Positions 7,407 through 13,980 of a DNA stretch of 14,969 nt are shown one piece after another. Position numbers and translations under genes: made by a program. The stretch covers positions 1 through 14,969 of the forward strand of contig DAOWEE010000121.1 of assembly GCA_030638625.1 (NCBI GenBank), read 5' to 3'. How positions within the stretch are numbered: position 1 is the first letter of the stretch; every line of letters begins with the position of its first letter. The notes beneath the pieces were generated by a model. It had not been told where the DNA came from. It worked only from the letters and a program-made list of their open reading frames with translations, and did not search any database. This DNA comes from Methanosarcinales archaeon. GTDB taxonomy: Archaea; Halobacteriota; Methanosarcinia; Methanosarcinales; Methanocomedenaceae.

Positions 7407-8213
7407 ATGATCATGTACCCTTCACCTTTCATAACATCCTTCACTCTCTTTTTGACCTTTACCATCTTCCTCCTTCTCACGATCACATTCCTCAGCATCT
7501 TACTAAATCATAACCGTGCAGCCCGTAGGCTTGCCTTTTTACGCCCCATCTTCATCCAGCAACTGCGCGAAAGCACGGGACAGACAGCCGCAACCATCAA
7601 GGCAACCAACCTGACTGGTGATCTTATGGACATGGATATACCCATGCACAGGATAGAGCAAGTTCGCCGCAACGCAGTACAGGCCGGGCATAGAGAGCCC
7701 TTACTACTGCTGTCCCTCCTGGTCTGCGCAGCCTATGAGGATATCAAGAGCTTCAAGGACGAGTTGGTAGACCTCATGGAGAAAGACATAACAGGACTGC
7801 AAAGGGATGGTGGTAAACTGTCAGATATGTGCAGATACTCTCTCACCCCCTACACCCTTTTCAAGACCGCCCTGTGTCTGGGAAGTGAGTTGCCTGATGA
7901 AATGACACGTTCTTTTTACGACCAAAATGTCAGTAGGGATTTGAACGCTGTTTTCAGGTTCAGGACTGTCCGTGCATCATTGAGGCTGTTGGTATTGCCT
8001 GTCACCGCTTTTTTGATTTCTGGTGCTGTGCATCTATATGTAATGGCTCTGCCCCCAGTTGTATCATGGTCATTACTGTTGATAGCACTAATGTTGACCG
8101 GGTTGACGTTGCTAATGTTCACCAGGACATTGAGGTCATTGGGCTGTCCCATATCATGTGTGGACATTGAGGCCGATATAAAGCTGGATATTCCTGACTT
8201 TAAACCCTACTGA
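7407..8213 (+). CDS. Unrecognised three-TM membrane protein
   Basis: I cannot assign this 268-residue protein to a family. A strongly hydrophobic helix at about 9-31 (TSFTLFLTFTIFLLLTITFL) anchors the N-terminus. A mainly helical, probably soluble domain covers about 35-185 and includes a cluster of acidic and basic residues (YEDIKSFKDELVDLMEKDI). A pair of membrane helices at about 192-212 and 218-240 is followed by a short charged tail. No catalytic motif is visible. The single anchor plus a late hairpin fits a scaffolding or assembly protein, but that is guesswork. Its start is supported by the promoter-like element 22 nt upstream, which it shares with the next gene. It ends 55 nt before the amidohydrolase gene. 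Several in-frame ATGs at the start (7407, 7413) leave the exact first residue uncertain. Confidence 0.75.
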   Translation: MIMYPSPFITSFTLFLTFTIFLLLTITFLSILLNHNRAARRLAFLRPIFIQQLRESTGQTAATIKATNLTGDLMDMDIPMHRIEQVRRNAVQAGHREPLLLLSLLVCAAYEDIKSFKDELVDLMEKDITGLQRDGGKLSDMCRYSLTPYTLFKTALCLGSELPDEMTRSFYDQNVSRDLNAVFRFRTVRASLRLLVLPVTAFLISGAVHLYVMALPPVVSWSLLLIALMLTGLTLLMFTRTLRSLGCPISCVDIEADIKLDIPDFKPY

Positions 8214-8228
8214 TAAGACGCTGTAATG

Positions 8229-8246
8229 TCAACAATTTTATCAATA
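8229..8246 (+). promoter_or_regulatory. Shared 18-bp promoter-like element, copy 2
   Basis: This is identical to 7367-7384 and again sits 22 nt before an ATG (8269). It fills much of the 55-nt gap between the membrane-protein gene and the amidohydrolase gene, and the sequence on either side of the two copies is unrelated. The shared block is therefore not simply part of a larger duplication. It is the likely promoter of the amidohydrolase-mtnA operon. Confidence 0.65.
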
Positions 8247-8268
8247 AGTGGGTTATCATAACACTTGA

Positions 8269-9084
8269 ATGATCATTGACACTCATGTTCATATCTTCCC
8301 TGAAAAAATTGCCTCAAAAGCCCTTGCCGGCCTGGAACAGCAGTACGGTGTTAGTGCCTGCGGTGAAGCCACTGTATCCGGCATTCACACCAGCATGCAG
8401 GCTGCCGGTGTGGATGCTTCTGTCATACTTTCGGTTGCTACCACTCCGGCGCAGGTGGAGAGTATTAACAACTGGGTTGCTGAAGTTGTAAAGACTGACA
8501 ACAGTTTCATAGGACTGGGAGCCATGCATCCTGATTATCCAGATATTGAGAACGAGATACAAAGGATGCGGGAGCTTGGCCTTAAGGGCATAAAACTTCA
8601 CAGTGAGTTTCAGCACTTTATTCCTGATGAGGAACGGATGTTTCGAATATATGAGGCATTAGGTGACGATATGGTGCTGGTGTTCCATGCCGGTGATGAG
8701 GTCATTCCGGTAAGAGAGATACATACCACCCCAATTCGTTTATCCAATGTATTGGATTCTTTCCCTGAATTGAAGATAGTAGCTGCACATCTGGGTGGTC
8801 ACCGCTGCTGGGATGAGGTGGAGTCCCATTTGCTGGGTAAGAATATCTATCTGGACACTGCTTATGTATATCCGGTGCCTGGCCATGAACATATAACTTT
8901 GGAGCGCATGGTGAATATGATAGAAGCTCATGGTTTTGAGAGGGTGATGTTCGGCACTGATTATCCTTTCAGGGACCAGGGACAGGAAGTCAATAACATC
9001 CGGAATCTGGGTATTGATGAAAAACATATGGAAATGATAATGGGTACCAACGCAGCACGATTATTTAATTTTGATATTAGTTAG
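8269..9084 (+). CDS. Amidohydrolase-family (PF04909) metal-dependent hydrolase
   Basis: This 271-residue TIM-barrel protein has the metal site of the amidohydrolase superfamily: His6 and His8 (DTHVH) after strand 1, His140 (VFHAG), His174 (AAHLGG) and Asp231 (FGTDYPF) after strand 8. The segment GLKGIKLH (Lys109, His111) and the ending GTNAARLF are typical of the PF04909 branch, whose members are decarboxylases and hydrolases of C-C or C-N bonds. The substrate cannot be told from the motifs. The start ATG has no Shine-Dalgarno sequence but lies 22 nt after the promoter-like element, which suggests a leaderless message. mtnA begins 17 nt downstream with a strong ribosome binding site, so the two are almost certainly co-transcribed. 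A role in the same salvage route of S-adenosylmethionine by-products is therefore worth considering, though unproven. Confidence 0.88.
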   Translation: MIIDTHVHIFPEKIASKALAGLEQQYGVSACGEATVSGIHTSMQAAGVDASVILSVATTPAQVESINNWVAEVVKTDNSFIGLGAMHPDYPDIENEIQRMRELGLKGIKLHSEFQHFIPDEERMFRIYEALGDDMVLVFHAGDEVIPVREIHTTPIRLSNVLDSFPELKIVAAHLGGHRCWDEVESHLLGKNIYLDTAYVYPVPGHEHITLERMVNMIEAHGFERVMFGTDYPFRDQGQEVNNIRNLGIDEKHMEMIMGTNAARLFNFDIS

Positions 9085-9090
9085 TTCAAA

Positions 9091-9096
9091 AAGGAG
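9091..9096 (+). promoter_or_regulatory. Ribosome binding site of mtnA
   Basis: AAGGAG lies 5 nt before the ATG at 9102, within the 17-nt gap after the amidohydrolase stop codon. It is one of the clearest Shine-Dalgarno sequences in the window and fixes the mtnA start. Its presence on an internal operon gene, against its absence on the first gene, fits the usual archaeal split between leaderless first genes and SD-led internal genes. Confidence 0.75.
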
Positions 9097-9101
9097 TTAT
9101 A

Positions 9102-10127
9102 ATGAGGACCATTGACTGGAACGATGAGAACGGGACCATAATTATGGTTGACCAGACCCTGCTACCAGCAGAATACAGGATGATTACATGCGATAATATC
9201 GGGTCGCTGTGCGAAGCAATACAATCACTCCGGGTGCGTGGTGCACCTGCACTGGGGGCTGCCGGAGGTTTTGGGATTGCACTGGCAGCCGGGTGCAGCA
9301 GCACTGATTCCATGGAAGTACTGCTGGATGAGCTGCGCAAGGTGGGTGATGTAATCAAAGCCACCAGGCCCACTGCAGTGAACCTTGCCTGGGGCGTGGA
9401 CAGGGTGCTGGATGCGGCCCGGGATGGATATGATGTGAGCGGTATCAGGAGTATAGTTCTAAAGGAGGCAAAGGCTATTGCCGACGAGGATGTGGAACTG
9501 AATAAACGCCTGGGTGCACACGGTGCTGCACTTCTGGAAGACGGCGACACTGTCATGACACACTGTAATGCGGGCCGGATGGCGTGTGTGGACTGGGGCA
9601 CGGCTCTTGGTGTGATACGCAGTGCTGTTGAGATGGGCAAGGAGATTAAGGTGATTGCAAGTGAGACCAGGCCGCTGAACCAGGGTGGCAGGATAACTGC
9701 ATGGGAACTGATGGAGGACAAGATTCCTGTTACACTTATCACCGATAGCATGAGCGGTCATGTGATGCGGAGGGGTATGGTGGATAGCGTTATTGTGGGT
9801 GCTGACCGAATCACCCAGGATGCAGTTTTTAACAAGATTGGTACCTACACACATAGTATAGTGGCTAAGGAGCATGAGATTCCTTTTTATGTGGCTGCAC
9901 CTGTTTCTACTTTTGATTTCGTGAGGATGGAGGATGAAGTGGAGATTGAATTGCGGGATGGCGATGAACTACGGTTCATGGTAGGTAAGCAGATAGCACC
10001 GCTGGAGGTTGAGGTTTATAATCCTGCTTTTGATGCAACGCCTATGGAAAATGTTACTGCCGTTGTTACAGAGAATGGTGTGTTCAGGCCACCGTTCTTG
10101 CTGGATGAAGTAAGGTTCCTTCAATAA
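9102..10127 (+). CDS. mtnA: S-methyl-5-thioribose-1-phosphate isomerase (MtnA)
   Basis: MtnA converts the aldose 5-methylthioribose 1-phosphate to the ketose 5-methylthioribulose 1-phosphate, a step in recycling methylthioadenosine. In methanogens it is also thought to handle 5-deoxyribose 1-phosphate from 5'-deoxyadenosine. The 341-residue protein shows the family hallmarks: RVRGAPALGAAGGFG (Arg46, Gly47), the catalytic cysteine in THCNAG (Cys155), SETRPLNQGGRITAWEL (188 onward) and the catalytic aspartate in GADRI (Asp235). NKIGTY and the C-terminal NPAFDATP also match. These features separate it from ribose-1,5-bisphosphate isomerase and eIF2B subunits, which share the fold. The residues after the catalytic loop are RMACVD where many MtnA proteins have a small residue and LAT, a mild divergence. 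It is the last gene of its operon; a T-run follows at 10153-10158. Confidence 0.93.
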   Translation: MRTIDWNDENGTIIMVDQTLLPAEYRMITCDNIGSLCEAIQSLRVRGAPALGAAGGFGIALAAGCSSTDSMEVLLDELRKVGDVIKATRPTAVNLAWGVDRVLDAARDGYDVSGIRSIVLKEAKAIADEDVELNKRLGAHGAALLEDGDTVMTHCNAGRMACVDWGTALGVIRSAVEMGKEIKVIASETRPLNQGGRITAWELMEDKIPVTLITDSMSGHVMRRGMVDSVIVGADRITQDAVFNKIGTYTHSIVAKEHEIPFYVAAPVSTFDFVRMEDEVEIELRDGDELRFMVGKQIAPLEVEVYNPAFDATPMENVTAVVTENGVFRPPFLLDEVRFLQ

Positions 10128-10152
10128 TCATCTAAATCAAAAGTTATATGCC

Positions 10153-10158
10153 TTTTTT
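10153..10158 (+). terminator. T-run after mtnA, candidate intrinsic terminator
   Basis: Six consecutive T residues lie 25 nt after the mtnA stop codon. Archaeal RNA polymerase can terminate at such runs without a hairpin, and no stem precedes this one. It would end the amidohydrolase-mtnA transcript before the repeat-bearing region. Confidence 0.4.
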
Positions 10159-10166
10159 CCTAAGTG

Positions 10167-10438
10167 AATCAATTCATTGCGAACCGCAAAGTACACAGAG
10201 GAAGGTTACAATATTTTCAGGCTGTTCAGCCCAATCTCCAAGATTCAGTGGATTATTTGTATAACAATTATAATAATTGTTTTACTAATAAACGTCAAAC
10301 ATCATCCATATCAAAAACAACAAAGCCAAAGGGCGTGCAGGTAACGCCGATAAACGCAGATGGGAGGTCGTTTTTCATTTTGCTCACCGCAAAGTTCGCA
10401 AAGGCAATGATACCGTAGCTTTGCGGTGCGGTCGTGCT
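10167..10438. repeat. Intergenic repeat, left copy, beside the toxin-antitoxin operon
   Basis: Four blocks match the region 11335-11515 in the same order and orientation: AATCAATTCATTGC (10167-10180), a 21-nt block at 10192-10212 containing ACACAGAGGAAGGTTACAAT, GGCGTGCAGGTAACGC (10332-10347) and a 21-nt block at 10418-10438 containing TTTGCGGTGCGGTCGTGC. Sequence between the blocks differs in length and content. A perfect 10-bp inverted repeat, CACCGCAAAG (10385-10394) with CTTTGCGGTG (10419-10428), could fold into a hairpin with a 24-nt loop. Short open frames through this stretch are not convincing genes. Confidence 0.8.
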
Positions 10439-10467
10439 GTGGCATGGGATTCAGCCGTAATCTTACC

Positions 10468-10938
10468 TTATACTTTACTCAAAACAAAATCCCGGACCTT
10501 TTCGCTCAACCTGAATCCACATGCATTCAGTTCATCCAGGGAATCCCGCAAGTCTATTTTACCATCCATACCTGCCTTAACCAAAATACCAACAGTTCCT
10601 GTAATGGACAAATTCATGTTCCCGCCTGCTTTTCTCCCATCACCGTCATCAATTATGAGCAAACAATCCTTTTCTTTTGCGAGCACAATAGCTTCAGATT
10701 CCCCTGCATCAAGATGCATCGACAACGATTCAACAGCAAGCGCATTCCCGACATTTTCCAAAATAATCCAGTCAGCCTCTTTGACCTCTTCTGCTCCGTA
10801 AAGAACGCCGCCGTTTACTACAACCTCATCATATACTGCTTTTGGTATGTATATCTGGCTGAAATAATCTCGTAAAAGTTCAAATTTTCCAATCTTTGAT
10901 AAGGCAATAAGCGGTGTGGAATTGGATACAGCAACCAT
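10468..10938 (-). CDS. DUF3368 PIN-like toxin of a UPF0175/DUF3368 toxin-antitoxin pair
   Basis: This 156-residue protein matches the DUF3368 branch of the PIN-domain superfamily, predicted metal-dependent ribonucleases. In order it shows AVSNSTPLIALSKIG (Asn6 at the first acidic position, as is common in this branch), VYDEVV (Glu38), LDAGESEAIVLA (Asp77, Glu80, Glu82) and LLIIDDGDGRKAG (Asp97, Asp98, Asp100). The end FRLSEKVRDFVL is the usual helical C-terminus. As the toxin it would cleave an RNA target until bound by the upstream UPF0175 protein. Its ATG follows the antitoxin stop with a 1-nt gap, so expression is coupled. The pair sits between two copies of an intergenic repeat. The RNA target is unknown. 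Confidence 0.9.
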   Translation of the reverse strand: MVAVSNSTPLIALSKIGKFELLRDYFSQIYIPKAVYDEVVVNGGVLYGAEEVKEADWIILENVGNALAVESLSMHLDAGESEAIVLAKEKDCLLIIDDGDGRKAGGNMNLSITGTVGILVKAGMDGKIDLRDSLDELNACGFRLSEKVRDFVLSKV

Positions 10939-10939
10939 A

Positions 10940-11212
10940 TTATCCAGTTATCCTTTCAAGTGTATCCAGGTCATCTTCTAAATCTTTGATTGTGTAGTTG
11001 AGTGGGACACCGTTATTATCCAGAATGGTAAGCATCTCCCATTTATTTCTTGCACCTGCCAACTCAGCGGCTTTGCCGAGAGATAATTTACCTTCCCTGT
11101 ACAATTCAATGGCAAGTGTCCTCTTTATGAATTCCGGCATCTCGCTTTCGCTTACTTTGACAGAAGATGGAAAACTTGCAGGAAGGTTGAGGGTTGTCTT
11201 TACTTCACTCAT
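10940..11212 (-). CDS. UPF0175 family antitoxin
   Basis: The 90-residue protein has the UPF0175 pattern: a short N-terminal strand (TTLNLPASFP), then a helical core with EFIKRTLAIELYREGKLSLG and KAAELAGARNKWEMLTIL, and an acidic tail (IKDLEDDLDTLERI). In the known pairs this family acts as the antitoxin: the helix-turn-helix-like core binds the operon's operator and the C-terminal part masks the PIN toxin. It is the first gene of the operon. The ATG lacks a Shine-Dalgarno sequence, and a TATA-like stretch (TTTATTTTTAG on the minus strand, around 11251-11261) lies upstream, with a palindrome at 11225-11240 between it and the start. The gene ends one base before the toxin ATG. Confidence 0.88.
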   Translation of the reverse strand: MSEVKTTLNLPASFPSSVKVSESEMPEFIKRTLAIELYREGKLSLGKAAELAGARNKWEMLTILDNNGVPLNYTIKDLEDDLDTLERITG

Positions 11213-11224
11213 GCTATTTTATTT

Positions 11225-11240
11225 TGTATCTGATGATACA
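11225..11240. promoter_or_regulatory. Candidate operator of the toxin-antitoxin operon
   Basis: TGTATC, a TGAT spacer and GATACA form a perfect 6-bp palindrome 12 nt upstream of the antitoxin ATG. A third GATAC half-site lies at 11265-11269, 30 bp from the GATAC of the palindrome, which is close to three helical turns. Antitoxins commonly repress their own operons by binding such palindromes over the promoter or start site. The role is inferred from position. Confidence 0.45.
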
Positions 11241-11334
11241 TTAACGTTTTCTAAAAATAAATGTGATACTGGTAGAACCAGCCACCAGCACTAGAACCGG
11301 ACAGCATGGTAAGTGCAATCAGCGGACGGCTGTC

Positions 11335-11515
11335 AATCAATTCATTGCAAACCACAGAGGGCACAGAATACACAGAGGAAGGTTACAATGCTTCGTGCAC
11401 TCTGTAATTCTAATTTAACCGCAGATACACTCACCTATTACAGAGTTGAGTGCCTGCTACGCTAAATGGCGTGCAGGTAACGCGCCCTTTGCGTGCTTTG
11501 CGGTGCGGTCGTGCT
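11335..11515. repeat. Intergenic repeat, right copy, beside the toxin-antitoxin operon
   Basis: This carries the same four blocks as 10167-10438: 11335-11348, 11369-11389, 11468-11483 and 11495-11515. It is shorter overall because the middle differs. The third block lies in a strong hairpin: CCTGC-T-ACGC (11453-11462), loop TAAATG, then GCGT-GCAGG (11469-11477), nine paired bases with one bulged T. The left arm of this hairpin is missing from the other copy. The segment ACCACAGAGGGCACAGAATAC at its start contains short tandem CACAGAG-like units. The 340 nt between the antitoxin and the next PIN gene hold nothing else I can support. Confidence 0.78.
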
Positions 11516-11552
11516 TTGATGTAACTGTATTGGACTTTGAAGTGTTTGAAGT

Positions 11553-12155
11553 TTATTTATTACCTTTTTTCAACACCTTCGACCCCTTCCTCACATCCTG
11601 CTTCATGGCTTCCACCACTTCGAGGTCAACCTGTCCTTCTTTATACGCTGCCAGGAAACCATCTTTATTCAACAGCAAAATATCCTCACCACACAATTTA
11701 TCGAACCTCTCACAGGTCATGTCAATCACAGAATCCACAACCTTGTCAGTGTGCATTGAAGTAAAATGGAAATCCTCTGACAGTATCAGGTCTATATAGT
11801 TATAGAGGCTGGAAGTAAGTATACTGCAATCGTTGTGCGCATCCCCGGGTTTTGTGCCGTGCTCCTGTTCCATGGATACCGTGCACTCCTTTGTCATGCT
11901 CCCCTGCAGGAAGTTGCGGCTGCTATCCAGAAGACTGGCCCTTGCTTTTCTACACCTGGCAAGACCTTTATTGTATTTTTGTTTGGATATCCTTCCCACA
12001 TAATACAGGTCATCCATTTCACTCTGGATTGTGCGGGAGATGTAACATGATACCCTGTCCTTGTGGAGTATCTTGATTATATTATCAACATCACCTGAGT
12101 CATTCAACAGAAACGACGTGTCGAATAGTACGCTCTCGATGGTCTGGAAGGGCAT
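11553..12155 (-). CDS. Solitary PIN-domain protein, predicted ribonuclease
   Basis: The 200-residue product starts with a PIN fold: SVLFDTSFLL supplies Asp12, ISRTIQSEMDDL supplies Glu46, GDAHNDCSIL supplies Asp105 and Asp109, and ILSEDFHF supplies Asp128. These four acidic positions are the metal site of PIN ribonucleases. The remaining 60 residues are helical, with a Lys-rich end (KQDVRKGSKVLKKGNK) that could contact RNA. It is longer than a typical VapC toxin and has no adjacent antitoxin gene; the 186 nt upstream contain no open frame I trust. It may be a stand-alone RNA-processing enzyme or an orphaned toxin. On the minus strand TTTATACT (12178-12185) is centred about 27 nt before the ATG, with no Shine-Dalgarno sequence, so the message is probably leaderless. 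Confidence 0.8.
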   Translation of the reverse strand: MPFQTIESVLFDTSFLLNDSGDVDNIIKILHKDRVSCYISRTIQSEMDDLYYVGRISKQKYNKGLARCRKARASLLDSSRNFLQGSMTKECTVSMEQEHGTKPGDAHNDCSILTSSLYNYIDLILSEDFHFTSMHTDKVVDSVIDMTCERFDKLCGEDILLLNKDGFLAAYKEGQVDLEVVEAMKQDVRKGSKVLKKGNK

Positions 12156-12177
12156 AAGATGTAATTTGTATTGAGGT

Positions 12178-12185
12178 AGTATAAA
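12178..12185 (-). promoter_or_regulatory. TATA box of the solitary PIN gene
   Basis: Read on the minus strand this is TTTATACT, centred about 27 nt upstream of the ATG at 12155. That is the distance expected between an archaeal TATA box and the transcription start, so the start codon would lie at or next to the 5' end of the message. Confidence 0.55.
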
Positions 12186-12341
12186 TGTGGCTGGTTATCT
12201 TTTTATTTTAAGTGAGTTCAACCCAGGGATAGAAAGGTACACAACAGGAGCAGAGCAGTAGGCATATTTTTAAGTATGAACTGGTAAGTCTCTAGGTACG
12301 TACATGAACTGTTCGGGGAAGTTGAAAAGGAAGATTAGATT

Positions 12342-12605
12342 ATGAGACCGCTTTCAAAAGGGGAAAAAGAGTATTACAGTGACCTTGAGCAGAATTTAAA
12401 CCAGCATGTTGAGAAGTACAGAAAAGAGAAACAGCAGGAGTTACAGCAGGGGAAGAGGGAGGAATTGGAAGCTGAACTTGGCAGGCTTGTGGAATACTAC
12501 GAAGCGTGCGTACGGAACGAGGTCAGCGACCTGATAGTGAACATTGATTTTTGTTTTGCAAAAATAAATGTGTTGAAGGAAGTTTTGGATTCACCAGAAC
12601 GTTGA
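12342..12605 (+). CDS. Small coiled-coil protein of unknown function
   Basis: This 87-residue protein matches no family I recognise. Residues about 5-60 are almost entirely charged or Gln-rich with heptad-like spacing (YSDLEQNLNQHVEKYRKEKQ, then ELQQGKREELEAELGRLVEY), indicating a coiled coil. Residues about 60-87 are more hydrophobic, with VSDLIVNIDFCFAKINVLKE, and include Cys56 and Cys71. AAGGAAG at 12327-12333 serves as the ribosome binding site, 8 nt before the ATG. A 13-codon open frame, 12304-12345, ends in the ATGA that contains this start. It converges on the MATE pump gene with only 11 nt between the stop codons. The gene is short, but composition and ribosome binding site support it as real. 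Confidence 0.65.
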   Translation: MRPLSKGEKEYYSDLEQNLNQHVEKYRKEKQQELQQGKREELEAELGRLVEYYEACVRNEVSDLIVNIDFCFAKINVLKEVLDSPER

Positions 12606-12616
12606 AACTTTAGCCG

Positions 12617-13960
12617 TCATTTGGCTCTTGCCAAAACTCTCTTTAGGACGAAGTGAGACGCAATTCCAGTCAATGAATATGCCAGCACAATTGCAACAAA
12701 AATCCCGGTTAAACCGAACAGGTATGACCCAACATAAGCCAGGGGAATATACAGGCCGAACATCTGTATCACCATGAGGACTGCGGCAGGAAACGGTTTA
12801 TTCAAGACGTTCAATGTCATTGTGGATATCAGGAATACCCCGAATAAGGCATATCCTAGGGGGACTATCCACAAAAAGAGCATTGTGATTGATATTACCT
12901 GCGGGTCATCGTTGAACAGGGAGGCAATTGGCCTGGCTGCCAGTGCCAGCATGGTAAACATTACCACACCCCAGACAAGTGAGAAGCCGTTGCTGTACCT
13001 GACGCCCTGGTACACTCGGTCATACTGGCGGGCCCCCCAGTTCTGGCCTACGAACGGCCCGATGACGGTTGAGAGGGCAAAGACCACTGTCAATGCAAGG
13101 AATTCTATGCGGATACCCACACCAAAGGCCGCCACTGCTTCATGGCCGTAGGATGCTATCAGGGCGTAGATAACACCCATGGCAACGGGAGAGAGCAGTC
13201 TTGTTCCGGCAACGGGCAGTCCGATGTACAGGATGCTCTTCCATGAATCGATTACTTCTTTTGGGGCAGGCAGTTCAAATGTCACCATCCTGTCACGATA
13301 GTAGAGCACCCACAGGGCGACGACCAGCGTAATGGCTCTTGAAACAACAGTAGCAATGGCTGCCCCTGTGAGTCCAAGCATTGGGAAAGGCCCGAGCCCG
13401 AATATCAACAGGGGGTCGAGTATGATGTTCACAACCACGGCCACGAGCATTATGGCGCTTGGGGTTTTGGTATCGCCTGTTGCGCGAATGGCGTTGTTCC
13501 CCACCATTGGGATTATGAGGAAGAGTACGCCAGGGTACCAGATGACCATGTATTCCTTTATCAGGGGTACTATATCCGGTTCTGCACCGAGGAGCCTGAA
13601 GAGGGGCTCGATGGTCAGCATCCCTATGGATACAAAGAATGCGACCAGCAGGAACGACAGGATAAGGCTGTCTGTTGTGAGCCGCTTTACTTTATGGTGA
13701 TCACCCCTGCCGATGGCCTGTGAAATGACGGCTGAGGCTCCGGTTCCTATGCCCATTGCCAGGCTGCCGATTACCATTATTATCGGGAAGGTGAAGCTGA
13801 GGGCTGCCAGTTCCTGTGTGCCAAGTTGTCCTACGAAAAAGGTGTCAATTAGGTTGAATGCTACCATGCCGACCATGCCGAATATCATGGGTACGGTCAG
13901 GTTGAACAGGGTTTTTGCGACCGGTCCTTCAGTCAGGCGGGGTTTGGTGGTGGGTGTCAA
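12617..13960 (-). CDS. MATE family multidrug/cation efflux transporter
   Basis: The 447-residue membrane protein has about 12 hydrophobic helices in two MatE (PF01554) halves, joined near residue 225. The first half opens with GPVAKTLFNLTVPMIFGM and AFNLIDTFFVGQLGTQELAA, the family's typical first helices. GTGASAVISQAIGRGD and the second-half GQNWGARQYDRV are the matching loops after helix 2 of each half. These pumps export drugs or metabolites in exchange for Na+ or H+; the substrate here is unknown. The start is a TTG at 13960: GGAG lies 5 nt upstream, an in-frame stop lies 15 nt further upstream, and no ATG occurs before the helix-1 region. A C8 tract (G8 on the plus strand, 13981-13988) sits in the upstream region between a TATA-like TTTATC and the start. 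Confidence 0.92.
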   Translation of the reverse strand: MTPTTKPRLTEGPVAKTLFNLTVPMIFGMVGMVAFNLIDTFFVGQLGTQELAALSFTFPIIMVIGSLAMGIGTGASAVISQAIGRGDHHKVKRLTTDSLILSFLLVAFFVSIGMLTIEPLFRLLGAEPDIVPLIKEYMVIWYPGVLFLIIPMVGNNAIRATGDTKTPSAIMLVAVVVNIILDPLLIFGLGPFPMLGLTGAAIATVVSRAITLVVALWVLYYRDRMVTFELPAPKEVIDSWKSILYIGLPVAGTRLLSPVAMGVIYALIASYGHEAVAAFGVGIRIEFLALTVVFALSTVIGPFVGQNWGARQYDRVYQGVRYSNGFSLVWGVVMFTMLALAARPIASLFNDDPQVISITMLFLWIVPLGYALFGVFLISTMTLNVLNKPFPAAVLMVIQMFGLYIPLAYVGSYLFGLTGIFVAIVLAYSLTGIASHFVLKRVLARAK

Positions 13961-13980
13961 GTGTTCTCCGGATGGTTAGA

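Noticed and set aside
9086..9751. Minus-strand open frame of 221 codons
   Set aside because: It is antisense to mtnA and strongly biased to Ser, Pro and Ala, as expected of a shadow frame.
10164..10418. Plus-strand open frame of 84 codons after mtnA
   Set aside because: It runs through the intergenic repeat, lacks a ribosome binding site and shows no domain; the matching region at 11335-11515 does not preserve the frame.
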